From: Microcaldota archaeon
GTDB taxonomy: Archaea; Micrarchaeota; Micrarchaeia; Anstonellales; Anstonellaceae
Assembly: GCA_021813025.1 (NCBI GenBank)
Contig: JAKAME010000007.1
Coordinates: 1-29,794, forward strand
Direction of reading: 5' to 3'
Length of the DNA stretch: 29,794 nucleotides
Shown here: positions 15,400 to 23,094 of the stretch, piece after piece
Layout of the letters: every line of letters begins with the position of its first letter
Position numbering within the stretch: the first letter of the stretch is position 1
Translations under genes and position numbers: made by a program
Notes under the pieces: model-generated
Database searches by the model: none
Told to the model about the DNA's origin: nothing
What the model saw: only the letters and a program-made list of their open reading frames with translations

Positions 15400-15468
15400 T
15401 TATTCCACCATATCCACTCTGAACCTTTGGTCCATCCATACTTCCTTGGGGCTAATCGCCCTGCCCCT
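15400..15468 (-). repeat. Second, diverged kae1 tail (orphan)
   Basis: The minus strand encodes RGRAISPKEVWMDQRFRVDM followed by VE and a stop. Aligned without gaps to the native kae1 end (15977-16045), 13 of 22 residues are identical, the other changes are largely conservative, and both end in a stop at the same place. By hand count 46 of 69 nt match. It overlaps the 3' end of the DUF3592-like gene by 17 nt in another frame. Confidence 0.85.
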
Positions 15469-15976
15469 TAAGTTTGAGCTTGCCAAAATGCACAAGAATC
15501 CCCATGAGCAGTGATACGATGGACATTACGATAGGGATCACTGGGATTCCCGTGGATTCGCCCTCAAGGCAATCTTTGAACTCGGCTTCCTCTGGATTCT
15601 TAGGATTTACCATTACCTTGGCTTTGGAAGGAATAAAATGGGGGTTTTGTTCCATGCAAACATCCACATGAATATTTTGTTTTGATAGCTCACCGAACTG
15701 ATAGCTTATCACTGCATCCATATGTTTTCCGGATTGCACCTTGCCAGCGATAGTTGCATCTGCCTCGGTCCACTTTGCCAATTTGTCAGAAGCCTTAAAC
15801 TGATAATAAAAAACTATGCAGGTTAGTAACAGAGAGAATGCAAAGAATGCAAAGAGGAACAATGATGCGATAAATCTCCCATTTTTAGCGTTTATATCTG
15901 AATTGGATTTCTCGGCGTCGCCTTGTTTACTTGGTGTGGAAGAAATTGTTTTTAGGGATTTCTTAGCTCCATCCAT
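15452..15976 (-). CDS. DUF3592-like two-helix membrane protein (insert at kae1 3' end)
   Basis: A 174-residue protein whose ATG directly follows the kae1 stop codon. It has a charged N terminus (1-33) and a first membrane helix (about 35-57). The extracytoplasmic or cytosolic domain contains ISYQF and a VMVNPKNPEEAEF motif typical of DUF3592, and a second helix (about 143-164) precedes the end. The function of DUF3592 proteins is unknown. The gene is clearly AT-richer than its surroundings. Its last codons overlap a second kae1 tail read in another frame, so it seems to have been inserted at the kae1 3' end. Confidence 0.6.
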   Translation of the reverse strand: MDGAKKSLKTISSTPSKQGDAEKSNSDINAKNGRFIASLFLFAFFAFSLLLTCIVFYYQFKASDKLAKWTEADATIAGKVQSGKHMDAVISYQFGELSKQNIHVDVCMEQNPHFIPSKAKVMVNPKNPEEAEFKDCLEGESTGIPVIPIVMSIVSLLMGILVHFGKLKLKGQGD

Positions 15977-16045
15977 CTATACCACCATCTCTACCCGGTA
16001 TTTCTGGTCGCTCCAGACGCTTTGGGGCTTGATCGCCTTCCCCCT
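15977..16045 (-). repeat. kae1 tail, native copy
   Basis: Encodes the last 22 residues of Kae1 (RGKAIKPQSVWSDQKYRVEM and VV) and the stop. Reference for the diverged copy at 15400-15468. Confidence 0.85.
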
Positions 16046-16966
16046 CTTGAATTGGTAATAGCCGGTCAGGGCAATCATCGCGCCATTGTCGGCGTTGTAC
16101 TGCCCCTCGCAGGTGCCGGATTGGGCGCCGTGAAGGTCTGCCATCTGGCCGATTTTTTTCATAAGCGCAGTATTTTGCGCGACGCCTCCGCAGACAAGAA
16201 CCTCGTTTTTTCCTGAGAGCAGCAGCGCCCTCTCTGTCGCCTCGCACAATTCCGCGAACGCGGTTTCCATCAATGAATAGCAAAGGTCGTTCTCGTCATA
16301 GTCAGGGATTATTTTTGATGCGAATGTGAGAAGGCCTGAGAATGCGAAATTCATCCCTTTCACAGTGTAGGGCATGGGGATGTAGTTCCTGCCTTGCATC
16401 GCCTTCTGCGCGACAATGGAGCCGTGGGCGAATTCAAGCTTCAGCTCGCGCGCAAAGGCGTCGAACAAATTTCCCACGCCGATGTCAAGGGTTTCTCCCA
16501 AAACGGCGAATGGAGGACAGAAAAGCGAACGCTTGCGCGTGCCTGTAATTATCTGTGTATTCCCCCCGCTCACATAGAGCACGAGGGGGTCTTTGAATTT
16601 CGTCTGCCAGCGCGCGGCCTCGATGTGCGCATGCCCGTGATGCACTGGAATCAGCGGCTTTTTGTTTTTGGCCGCCAGCGCACAGGCCGCCTTTGCTCCA
16701 ACCGCGAGGCAGGGGCCAAGGCCGGGGCCTGCGGAATAGGAAATTGCATCGATTGAGTCCCAATCAGATGCGCTTTGCTCCATTGCCTGCTCGATTATTT
16801 TGGCCCCATGCTCTTTGTGGTGCTCCGCCACCACTACGGGAATCATTCCCTGCCCGGCAGGAGCCTTGTAAAACGCCTTTGGGTTGGCGAGCATGGCATC
16901 TGCCGAAGAATCATAGATTCCTACGCCGAAAGTATGGGCGGTGGATTCGATACCAAGAATTCGCAT
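15977..16966 (-). CDS. kae1: tRNA N6-threonylcarbamoyladenosine synthase subunit Kae1
   Basis: A 329-residue Kae1/TsaD. The N terminus MRILGIESTAHTFGVGI, the metal-binding HGHAH (H110, H114), YVSGGNTQI near 130-138, NLFDAFAREL and CGGVAQNTALMKKI are all in place. It transfers the threonylcarbamoyl group to A37 of ANN-decoding tRNAs as part of the KEOPS complex. It is not fused to Bud32 here. A TATA-like AT stretch at 16990-17000 places a leaderless start. The C-terminal 22 residues are repeated in diverged form downstream. Confidence 0.95.
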   Translation of the reverse strand: MRILGIESTAHTFGVGIYDSSADAMLANPKAFYKAPAGQGMIPVVVAEHHKEHGAKIIEQAMEQSASDWDSIDAISYSAGPGLGPCLAVGAKAACALAAKNKKPLIPVHHGHAHIEAARWQTKFKDPLVLYVSGGNTQIITGTRKRSLFCPPFAVLGETLDIGVGNLFDAFARELKLEFAHGSIVAQKAMQGRNYIPMPYTVKGMNFAFSGLLTFASKIIPDYDENDLCYSLMETAFAELCEATERALLLSGKNEVLVCGGVAQNTALMKKIGQMADLHGAQSGTCEGQYNADNGAMIALTGYYQFKRGKAIKPQSVWSDQKYRVEMVV

Positions 16967-16987
16967 GAATAGACGGCGGAGCTGTCA

Positions 16988-17030
16988 GTTATATTTATAT
17001 ATCTTCATAACTATATACTATTTATAACAT
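16988..17030. promoter_or_regulatory. Divergent AT-rich promoter between kae1 and a methyltransferase
   Basis: The stretch contains TTATATTTATATATC (minus-strand TATA for kae1) and CTATATACTATTTATAAC (plus-strand TATA for the gene at 17045). Both distances fit leaderless starts. Confidence 0.55.
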
Positions 17031-17044
17031 TAAAGCGTGGTCCG

Positions 17045-17974
17045 ATGCTATACCACCTCAACCCCAACGCGCAGGCCTTATTCAAGGCAAACGCCGTGCC
17101 TGCCGTCCATTCCACTTTTCTGGACTATCTCAAAACCCTCTCAGCCGACCGCAAGCTGATGCCGAGCCAAATATTCAAGGACGAAGCGGCCAAAAAGAGC
17201 CCGCTCATGTGGCGCGCGCTGGAGCAGGTCGTCCGCCACATCTGCGACGGGCCGGAACAGGGCGCCAAAATCCTGCCGGCCCTGAGGCTCTTTATGAATG
17301 ATTATTTCGTCTCCAATCCTCAGGCCGCCCAGCAGCAGTTCGAGCATGACTGTCTGGAGAAACTTCGCGAGCTTGTCCCCGATTTCGAGGCGCGCCTGCA
17401 GAGCAAGCTTGTTGGCGGCCCTGCCGGCGCCGGCGGCCGTTCTGGCCTCATTTTCAGCCAGATAAGCCCATACCTGCTCGGCGGTACCGTGCTCGACATC
17501 GGCGCCGGCGACGGCAAGGTGGGCGAGCTGGCCGAATCCAGGCTCGGCAAGTTCGTGCGGCTCGTGGACGTCCTTGATTACAACACAAGCGCCCTTCCCC
17601 TCGACATTTATGACGGCGTGCGTCTGCCATACTCGGACAAGCAGTTCGACACCTCCATAGCGAGCGTGGTCTTCCATCACGCGGACCGCCCCCTGGACGT
17701 GCTGTCTGAAACCATCCGGGTTACCAACAAGCGCATCGTGGTCATCGAGAGCGTCTATTTCAATGACGAGCACCGCCAGCTCAACGCCGTGCTGGACTGG
17801 TTCTACAACCGGGTGCTGCACTCCAACGTCAACTGCCCTTTCAATTTCCAGACGCCCTGGGGCTGGGAAGAGACCTTCCGCTCGCACGGCCTGAAAATAT
17901 CGGCCAGTGTGGATTTGGGCATCGACCAGCCGCTGGCGCCGGAATACCACTGGCTCTTTGCCCTCGACCTCTGA
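17045..17974 (+). CDS. SAM-dependent methyltransferase with N-terminal helical domain
   Basis: A 309-residue protein. A helical N-terminal domain (1-135) precedes a class I methyltransferase. Motif I is TVLDIGAGDGKVGELAE near 148. The acidic motif II LVDVLDYN follows near 175, then FDTSIASVVFHHADRP near 200 and IVVIESVYFNDEH near 235. The VVFHHADRP motif resembles small-molecule methyltransferases of the Methyltransf_11 type. The substrate is unknown. It converges with purM, 12 nt between stops. Confidence 0.83.
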   Translation: MLYHLNPNAQALFKANAVPAVHSTFLDYLKTLSADRKLMPSQIFKDEAAKKSPLMWRALEQVVRHICDGPEQGAKILPALRLFMNDYFVSNPQAAQQQFEHDCLEKLRELVPDFEARLQSKLVGGPAGAGGRSGLIFSQISPYLLGGTVLDIGAGDGKVGELAESRLGKFVRLVDVLDYNTSALPLDIYDGVRLPYSDKQFDTSIASVVFHHADRPLDVLSETIRVTNKRIVVIESVYFNDEHRQLNAVLDWFYNRVLHSNVNCPFNFQTPWGWEETFRSHGLKISASVDLGIDQPLAPEYHWLFALDL

Positions 17975-17986
17975 AAAACAGCGCTT

Positions 17987-19009
17987 CTACAGCAGGCTGA
18001 TTCTCTTTCCGCCCCTCACCAGCACCACGTCGGGCTTGGCCACCACATGGCCGATGACCGAGGGCGAGGCGCCGTGCTTTTGGGCGATTTTCATCACGCC
18101 CTCTGCCGCGTCCTTCTCGCAGGCAATCACCATGCCCACTCCCATGTTGAACGTGCGGTAAAGCTCGTATTGGCTGCCCACTTTCTTTTCCAATTCAGCG
18201 AAAACGCCCTGGGGCTTTGGCAGGCCGTCAAGCTCGAAGCCCACGTTGCCGTGCGCGCCTATCCTGCCCAGCTTGGAGAAGGCCCCGCCGGTGATGTGCG
18301 CCATTCCGTGCATGCAGGATGCGTGGGCCTTGAGCATGTCCAATACAGGCTTTACATAGAGCCTTGTGGGGGTGAGCATCTCCTTGCCCCATTCTTTGAC
18401 CGGCAGCAGCTTTCGCGCAAGAGTGAATCCATTCGAGTGCAGCCCGCTTGACTCAAGGCCGATGAGCGCGTCCCCCACCCTCATTTCCTTTCCTGTAATG
18501 GGCTCGCGCTCCAGCGTGCCCACCACAGTCATGGCCAAATCATAGTCGGCGCGCTTCGGGTTCTTCTTTGTCTTGTCTCCTTTCAGCATGTCCGGCAGTA
18601 TGGCTGTCTCGCCGCCGATGAGCGCAACTCCGGCTTCCTTGCAGCCTGCAACAAGGCCTGCCATCACCTGCTCCACAAGCTCCTCATCCAAGCGCGACAT
18701 GGCAAGATAATCCACGCCCACAATGGGCGCTGAGCCGACGCAGATGAGGTCGTTGGCATTCATGGCCAGCGCGTCAATGCCGACCGTATCATGCTTGTCA
18801 AGCGCCTGCGCCACCATGAGCTTTGTGCCCACGCCGTCGCAGTGGGCCGTGAGCCTGCGCCCCTCAACTTCGAACACGCCCGCGTAATGGCCTGCCAGAA
18901 AGTCGGGGGTGTGGGTGTTGGAAGTGGAGGCTATGAGGGCGTTGATGCTTGCCTGCGCGGCCTTGACGGCGCGCACGTCCACGCCGCTCTGCGCATAGGT
19001 GGGCTTCAT
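17987..19009 (-). CDS. purM: Phosphoribosylformylglycinamidine cyclo-ligase (AIR synthetase)
   Basis: A 340-residue PurM of normal length. Conserved blocks include AHCDGVGTKLMVAQAL, GIDALAMNANDLICVGSAPI, AGVALIGGETAILPDML, IGLESSGLHSNGFTLARKLL and AHITGGAFSKL. It closes the imidazole ring of aminoimidazole ribotide with ATP, step five of purine synthesis. TTTATAAG about 30 nt upstream on the minus strand supports a leaderless ATG at 19009. No other pur gene is in the window. Confidence 0.96.
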   Translation of the reverse strand: MKPTYAQSGVDVRAVKAAQASINALIASTSNTHTPDFLAGHYAGVFEVEGRRLTAHCDGVGTKLMVAQALDKHDTVGIDALAMNANDLICVGSAPIVGVDYLAMSRLDEELVEQVMAGLVAGCKEAGVALIGGETAILPDMLKGDKTKKNPKRADYDLAMTVVGTLEREPITGKEMRVGDALIGLESSGLHSNGFTLARKLLPVKEWGKEMLTPTRLYVKPVLDMLKAHASCMHGMAHITGGAFSKLGRIGAHGNVGFELDGLPKPQGVFAELEKKVGSQYELYRTFNMGVGMVIACEKDAAEGVMKIAQKHGASPSVIGHVVAKPDVVLVRGGKRISLL

Positions 19010-19115
19010 GCACTGGGCTGTCCGGGCAATTCTTATAAATCCCTGATGGATAAAACCCCAAATCCGGCCTTAGGCGCCCCTCTCTCGAATAGGGCGCTGG
19101 GCGGGGTGTGATATC

Positions 19116-19667
19116 ATGGTTGGGTCAGTCGAAACCATTATCGGAACCGCCGCCTTCGGCGTGGTGATGGCGCTTCTGCAGCTCCTCATCGGCCTTGGCC
19201 TGGCGATGAGCTCGGTCTACATTGGTCTGCGGATGTTCGACCGCATGACGGAAGGCATCAACGAGATGGACGAAATCAAGAAAGGCAACGCCGCCGTGGG
19301 CATACTCATGGCCGCCGTGGTGTTCTCCATAGCGAACGTGGTGCAGCGCGGCGTGGCCAACCTCACCACTTCCGTGCCTCTCTCGCTTGGCGTGGGGCCT
19401 ATGCTTGTGGGCCTGGTGATTGGCGTGCTGCAGCTCATCATCGCCATTGCCGCAGCCACATTCTCCATCAACCTCGCAATCAAGGTGCTTGACAAAATCA
19501 CCACCGAAATCGACGAGATGAAGGAGCTCAAGCGAGGCAACGTGGCCGTGGCCATAGTGATGGCAGGCGTGCTGCTCTCGGTGTCGTTCGTCATCTCCTC
19601 CGGCATCGACGGCCTCTCGCGCGCCGTTGACCCTGCCGCGCTCGCGGCCGCGCTGGGCATGTATTGA
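19116..19667 (+). CDS. DUF350 family membrane protein, tandem duplicated
   Basis: A 183-residue protein made of two similar halves. Each has a hydrophobic helix, a charged amphipathic segment (FDRMTEGINEMDEIKKGNAA in the first half, LDKITTEIDEMKELKRGNVA in the second) and another hydrophobic helix. This matches the DUF350 family, whose function is not established. About four membrane helices are expected. A Shine-Dalgarno-like GGGGTGTGAT precedes the ATG at 19116. Divergent from purM. Confidence 0.82.
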   Translation: MVGSVETIIGTAAFGVVMALLQLLIGLGLAMSSVYIGLRMFDRMTEGINEMDEIKKGNAAVGILMAAVVFSIANVVQRGVANLTTSVPLSLGVGPMLVGLVIGVLQLIIAIAAATFSINLAIKVLDKITTEIDEMKELKRGNVAVAIVMAGVLLSVSFVISSGIDGLSRAVDPAALAAALGMY

Positions 19668-19731
19668 GCGGGAAAAAATGTTCGGGGCGGGCGGGCCATT
19701 TTTCGGCCCCCCCTCCTCTCCCACGGGCGGC

Positions 19732-19751
19732 CCGGCCTTTTTTTAGGCCGG
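19732..19751 (+). terminator. Hairpin/T-run terminator after the DUF350 gene
   Basis: CCGGCC TTTTTTTA GGCCGG forms a 6-bp stem with a T-rich loop. A second hairpin GGGCC/GGCCC lies at 19693-19709. Both follow the DUF350 stop. Confidence 0.5.
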
Positions 19752-19760
19752 CCACCCATT

Positions 19761-19770
19761 CTTTTATTAA
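19761..19770 (+). promoter_or_regulatory. TATA box of the SSB gene
   Basis: CTTTTATTAA, about 65 nt upstream of the chosen ATG; a leader of about 40 nt is implied. Confidence 0.45.
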
Positions 19771-19832
19771 CCCCTTTTGGCGCAATGGATGCATCAATCT
19801 CTTTTGTATGGCAAAAGAGCAGAGGTAATGCT

Positions 19833-20129
19833 ATGGTCAAAATCTCAGAAGTGCGCGCAGGTTCCGGCAACGTCACCGTCGAGGGCGAGGTCACGGCCAA
19901 GGAGGAGCCGCGCGACGTGGTTTCCAAGTTCGGCAAGCGCCTGCGCGTGTGCAACGCCACCCTGCAGGACGACTCGGGCTCAATCACCCTGTCCCTGTGG
20001 AACGACGACATCGACAAAATCAGCGTGGGCGACAAAATCCAGATTGAGAACGGCTGGATTTCCGAGTTCAAGCAGCAGCCCCAGCTCTCCGCAGGCAAAT
20101 ACGGCAAAATCACGGTGATGGGCAAATAA
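19833..20129 (+). CDS. Single-stranded DNA-binding protein (single OB fold)
   Basis: A 98-residue single OB-fold protein. I chose ATG 19833 because MVKISEVRAGSGNVTVEGEV is the first OB strand; the frame upstream is not conserved-looking. The block SITLSLWNDDIDKISVGDKI followed by IQIENGWISEFKQQPQLSAGK is very close in pattern to Sulfolobus-type SSB/RPA-like proteins. It lacks the long acidic tail of the Sulfolobus SSB. A TATA box CTTTTATTAA lies at 19761-19770. Confidence 0.85.
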   Translation: MVKISEVRAGSGNVTVEGEVTAKEEPRDVVSKFGKRLRVCNATLQDDSGSITLSLWNDDIDKISVGDKIQIENGWISEFKQQPQLSAGKYGKITVMGK

Positions 20130-20160
20130 GCCCCCTCGCCTCCGGGCCGCCCAGATAGCA

Positions 20161-20170
20161 TTTTATTAAT
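20161..20170 (+). promoter_or_regulatory. TATA box of the thermosome gene
   Basis: TTTTATTAAT lies about 90 nt before the ATG at 20256, giving a transcript start near 20192-20197 and a leader of about 60 nt. Confidence 0.55.
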
Positions 20171-20176
20171 TTCTTG

Positions 20177-20213
20177 CCCATATGGGGTGCAGAACCAATA
20201 GAGGATATCCTCT
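20177..20213. promoter_or_regulatory. Two perfect palindromes at the thermosome transcript start
   Basis: CCCATATGGG (20177-20186) and AGAGGATATCCTCT (20200-20213) are perfect palindromes of 10 and 14 bp. They flank the predicted transcription start of the chaperonin gene, where a heat-shock repressor would bind. No regulator is identified; the operator role is inference. Confidence 0.5.
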
Positions 20214-20255
20214 GTTTTCGCTCGTCGAAGCGTTACTCATTCGAGGTGTTTTATT

Positions 20256-21899
20256 ATGGCAGACAGGATGCAGAACCAGAGCGGCCTGCCGGAAGGCAGC
20301 CAGCGCGTCTTGGGCCGCGACGCGCAGCGCACCAACATCATGGTGGGCTACGCCGTGGCGAACATCGTGCGCACCACCCTGGGGCCAAAAGGCATGGACA
20401 AGATGCTGGTCTCCGACATGGGCGACATCATCATCACAAACGACGGCGCCACCATTCTGGAGGAAATGAACGTCGAGCACCCTGCCGCCAAAATCATGGT
20501 CGAGATTGCCAAGACGCAGGACAAGGAGGTCGGCGACGGCACCACCACCGCGGTGGTGATTGCCGGCTCGCTTCTGAAGAACGCCGGCGATTTGCTTGAC
20601 CAGGACATCCACGCCTCCACCATAGTGAAGGGCTACATGGAGGCCGCGCGCAAGTGCGACGAGCTTCTGGCCCGCATCTCCCAGCCGGTGGGCCTCAACG
20701 ACACCGCGGCTCTGGAGAAGATGGCCTCGATTTCCATGGGCTCCAAATCGGTCGCGGGCGGCACGGCCAAGGACCAGCTCGCGAAGCTTGTCGTAAAGGC
20801 AGTCACGCAGGTTGCGGAGAAGAAGGGCAGCTCCTATGTGGTGGACGACGAGCTCATCAAAATCGAGAAGAAGGCCGGCGGCGACATCCACGACACCACC
20901 CTCATTCAGGGCGTGCTTGTTGACAAGGAAATCGTCCACTCCGGAATGCCCAAATCGCAGGCCAAGGCCAAAATCGCCCTGATTGACTCGGCCCTCGAAA
21001 TCGAGAAGACCGAAATCGACGCCAAGATAGACATCAAGTCCCCCGACCAGATGCAGTCCTTCCTCGACCAGGAGGAGAAGATGCTCAAGGACATGGCAGA
21101 GAAAATCTCCAAGTCGGGGGCGAGCGTGGTGTTCTGCCAGAAGGGCATCGACGACATGGCCCAGCACTTCCTCTCCAAGAAAGGCATCATCGCCGTTCGG
21201 CGCGTCAAGAAATCCGACATGGAGAAGCTGGCGCGAGCAACGGGCGGGCGCATAGTGACCTCGCTTGACGACCTCGCGGCCAAGGATTTGGGCGACGCGG
21301 GCACGGTGGAGGAGCGCTCGATTGCGGGCGAGAAGATGGTCTTTGTGGAGAACTGCAAGGACCCCAAGTCGGTCACCATCTTCGTGCGCGCCTCCACAGA
21401 GCACGTGGTGGCGGAGGCCGAGCGCGCGGTAGTTGACGCGATTGGCGCGGTCTCCTCTGCCATTGAGGAGGGCCATTACGTGTATGGCGGCGGCTCGGCC
21501 GAGATGGAGCTGGCTGCCCGCCTGGGCGAGTATGCCCGGCAGGTGGGCGGCCGCGAGCAGCTGGCCATCCAGGCGTTTGCCGAAGCCTTGGAATTCATCC
21601 CGCGCACGCTGGCCGAGAACACCGGCATGGACGCCATCGACACCCTCGTGGCATTGCGCGCCAAGCACGGCACGGCAGGCAACGCCTCGTGGGGCATAGA
21701 CGTCTACGCCTCCAAGGTCGCGGACGTCAAGGCGGTGGGCGTGCTGGAGCCGGCCAAAGTGAAGAGGCAGGCCATCCAGTCAGCCTCAGAGGCCGCGCGC
21801 ATGATTTTGCGCATCGACGACATGATTTCCTCGAAAGCCAAGGGCCCCGCGCCGGGCGCGGGCGGGCCGGGCGGCATGGGGGGCATGGGCGAGGATTAA
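20256..21899 (+). CDS. Group II chaperonin (thermosome subunit)
   Basis: A 547-residue thermosome subunit. Landmarks are GPKGMDKMLVSDMGDIIITN (about 45-64), the ATPase GDGTTTAVVIAG (about 92-103), the helical protrusion region and the ESIAxE-like EERSIAGEKMVFVEN. The end GGPGGMGGMGED is the usual Gly/Met-rich tail. It forms the 16- or 18-subunit double ring that folds proteins with ATP. Only one subunit gene is in the window. A promoter with two palindromes precedes it. Confidence 0.97.
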   Translation: MADRMQNQSGLPEGSQRVLGRDAQRTNIMVGYAVANIVRTTLGPKGMDKMLVSDMGDIIITNDGATILEEMNVEHPAAKIMVEIAKTQDKEVGDGTTTAVVIAGSLLKNAGDLLDQDIHASTIVKGYMEAARKCDELLARISQPVGLNDTAALEKMASISMGSKSVAGGTAKDQLAKLVVKAVTQVAEKKGSSYVVDDELIKIEKKAGGDIHDTTLIQGVLVDKEIVHSGMPKSQAKAKIALIDSALEIEKTEIDAKIDIKSPDQMQSFLDQEEKMLKDMAEKISKSGASVVFCQKGIDDMAQHFLSKKGIIAVRRVKKSDMEKLARATGGRIVTSLDDLAAKDLGDAGTVEERSIAGEKMVFVENCKDPKSVTIFVRASTEHVVAEAERAVVDAIGAVSSAIEEGHYVYGGGSAEMELAARLGEYARQVGGREQLAIQAFAEALEFIPRTLAENTGMDAIDTLVALRAKHGTAGNASWGIDVYASKVADVKAVGVLEPAKVKRQAIQSASEAARMILRIDDMISSKAKGPAPGAGGPGGMGGMGED

Positions 21900-21976
21900 G
21901 GCGTTTTTTAGCCTCCTTCTTTTTCTTTCCATTTTCTCCATTTTTAATTTTCAATTCTTTTTCGAGCAGTTTGCAT

Positions 21977-21989
21977 AATTATATAAACG
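21977..21989 (+). promoter_or_regulatory. TATA box of the structured-RNA candidate
   Basis: AATTATATAAACG is centred about 27 nt before position 22009, just ahead of the first helix of the RNA candidate. Confidence 0.55.
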
Positions 21990-22008
21990 TGTATCTGCAT
22001 AATTTTTT

Positions 22009-22175
22009 CGATTCTGCCACCGGCCGCTCGGGGAAGTTCGGCCTTTTGGTGAATGGATAGGAATCGCGCACCGTCTTAATTCCATCGCGCGATTCCGAAT
22101 AGGGACATTTCCGTTCTCAAAAGACAAAATCACCCCAACTTCCCAACCGAACCCCATTGAGCGGCCGGCGGCATT
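22009..22175 (+). ncRNA. Structured non-coding RNA candidate
   Basis: The 477-nt gap between the thermosome and ACT genes holds nested, long-range complementarity. H1 is a 14-bp helix with one mismatch (22016-22029 with 22159-22172). H2 pairs GGGAAGTT with AACTTCCC (22031-22038, 22137-22144). H3 pairs GGTGA with TCACC (22048-22052, 22130-22134). H4 is a perfect 10-bp helix, GGAATCGCGC with GCGCGATTCC (22060-22069, 22087-22096). A TATA box sits at the right distance before it. I could not match it to RNase P, SRP, 5S or a tRNA. The strand is set by the promoter. The rest of the gap (22176-22330) is pyrimidine-rich and shows nothing else. Confidence 0.6.
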
Positions 22176-22330
22176 TTCCATTCCTCTTCGCTTTCAGCCT
22201 TTCCGCCCCCTCTTTCCCTCCCATTTCGGCCCGTTTTACACCCTTTTTTAAGCCTTGTGTTCGCCCGACATTTTGCCCATTATTTAGGGCGTTTTTTCGG
22301 CTTTCGTCGTATTTCCCGCTGTTTTTCCCA

Positions 22331-22342
22331 TATCTATATAAC
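22331..22342 (+). promoter_or_regulatory. TATA box of the ACT-domain operon
   Basis: TATCTATATAAC, followed by Shine-Dalgarno GGTGGAGGT at 22366-22374 just before the ATG at 22376. Confidence 0.6.
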
Positions 22343-22375
22343 CTTTCTTGTCAAATACGGATACAGGTGGAGGTC

Positions 22376-22798
22376 ATGAAACAACTAACCGTCTTAGTGG
22401 ACGACAAAGTCGGCCTGCTCGCCAATCTCTCCTACCTGCTGGGCCGCTCCAAAATCAACATAGAGTCCATTTCCGTTGCCTCGGTGGGCGGCAAGGCGGT
22501 CATCAACCTCAGCGTGAAGGACACCAAGCGCACCATGGAAGTGCTGGAGGCCAACGGCTACCGCTGCCTCCAGTCCGACTCGATGGTGGTGCGCCTGGCC
22601 AACCGCCCCGGCGAGCTGGCCAAGATGACGCGCCTGTTGGCTGACAGCAAAATCAACATCGAGCAGGCCTCTGTGGTGAGCCAGGACGAGGCCACCTCGA
22701 TTTACGCTCTTCGCGTGGACAAGCCGGCCAAGGCAGAGAAGGTGCTGGGCGCCTACCTGCGCCTTGACGGCGAGGCGGAAGGGGAGGGAGCGGCATGA
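22376..22798 (+). CDS. Tandem ACT-domain protein 1
   Basis: A 140-residue protein with two ACT domains: residues 1-65 (KQLTVLVDDKVGLLANLSYL, SKINIESISV) and about 68-130 (SMVVRLANRPGELAKMTRLL, SKINIEQASVV). ACT domains bind small ligands, often amino acids, and act as sensors. No catalytic domain is attached. It is similar to the third gene of the operon (MKQxTxxxxDxVGLLAxxSYxLGxSxINIE). The start has a very strong Shine-Dalgarno. Its stop overlaps the next ATG (ATGA). Confidence 0.88.
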   Translation: MKQLTVLVDDKVGLLANLSYLLGRSKINIESISVASVGGKAVINLSVKDTKRTMEVLEANGYRCLQSDSMVVRLANRPGELAKMTRLLADSKINIEQASVVSQDEATSIYALRVDKPAKAEKVLGAYLRLDGEAEGEGAA

Positions 22799-23094
22799 AA
22801 CCCATACACATCGTGGCCAACGACCGCATCGGCCTGCTCGCCGACATCGCCTACCTCATGGCGCAGGCGCGCATCAACATCGAGGGCCTGTGCGTGCAGT
22901 CGTGCGAGGGCATGGCATACCTCATGCTCGAAGTTTCTGACCCAATCCAAGCATCCGAGCTTCTTTCATCCAACCATTTCGACATCGTGCCCGAGGGGCA
23001 GATGAGCGTGCATCCGCGCGGCCTTGTGCGCGAGCTGGCCGTGGTGGCCCGCGGGGACGGCCCTCAGGGCCGTCCGGGAGGGGATGGCTCATGA
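22795..23094 (+). CDS. ACT-domain protein 2, second domain truncated
   Basis: A 99-residue protein. Residues 1-65 form an ACT domain (KPIHIVANDRIGLLADIAYL, ARINIEGLCVQS). Where its neighbours have a full second ACT domain, this one has only FDIVPEGQMSV and a Gly/Arg-rich tail. The start ATG overlaps the upstream stop and its own stop overlaps the next ATG, so translation is coupled. A hairpin-coding segment is near its end. Probably partners with its neighbours in mixed ACT dimers; this is inference. Confidence 0.85.
   Translation: MKPIHIVANDRIGLLADIAYLMAQARINIEGLCVQSCEGMAYLMLEVSDPIQASELLSSNHFDIVPEGQMSVHPRGLVRELAVVARGDGPQGRPGGDGS
23055..23075 (+). repeat. Tight 10-bp inverted repeat before the third ACT gene
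   Basis: GGACGGCCCT and AGGGCCGTCC are separated by one base, so the real loop is a few nt with an 8-bp GC stem. It lies 16 nt before the third start codon, in the coupled-translation zone. Confidence 0.7.

Noticed and set aside
19125..20161. Long antisense frames over the DUF350 and SSB genes
   Set aside because: Composition is His/Arg/Gly or Ser/Arg biased and the sense frames hold clear families.
20166..21668. 500-residue open frame antisense to the thermosome gene
   Set aside because: It is rich in His, Arg, Gly and Ala, a shadow of the GC-rich third positions of the chaperonin gene, and shows no domain.
22009..22175. Identity of the structured RNA as RNase P, SRP or 5S RNA
   Set aside because: GGGGAAGTTCGG is loosely like the RNase P CR-I core, but the CR-IV/CR-V partners, the SRP helix 8 loop and 5S landmarks are not visible.
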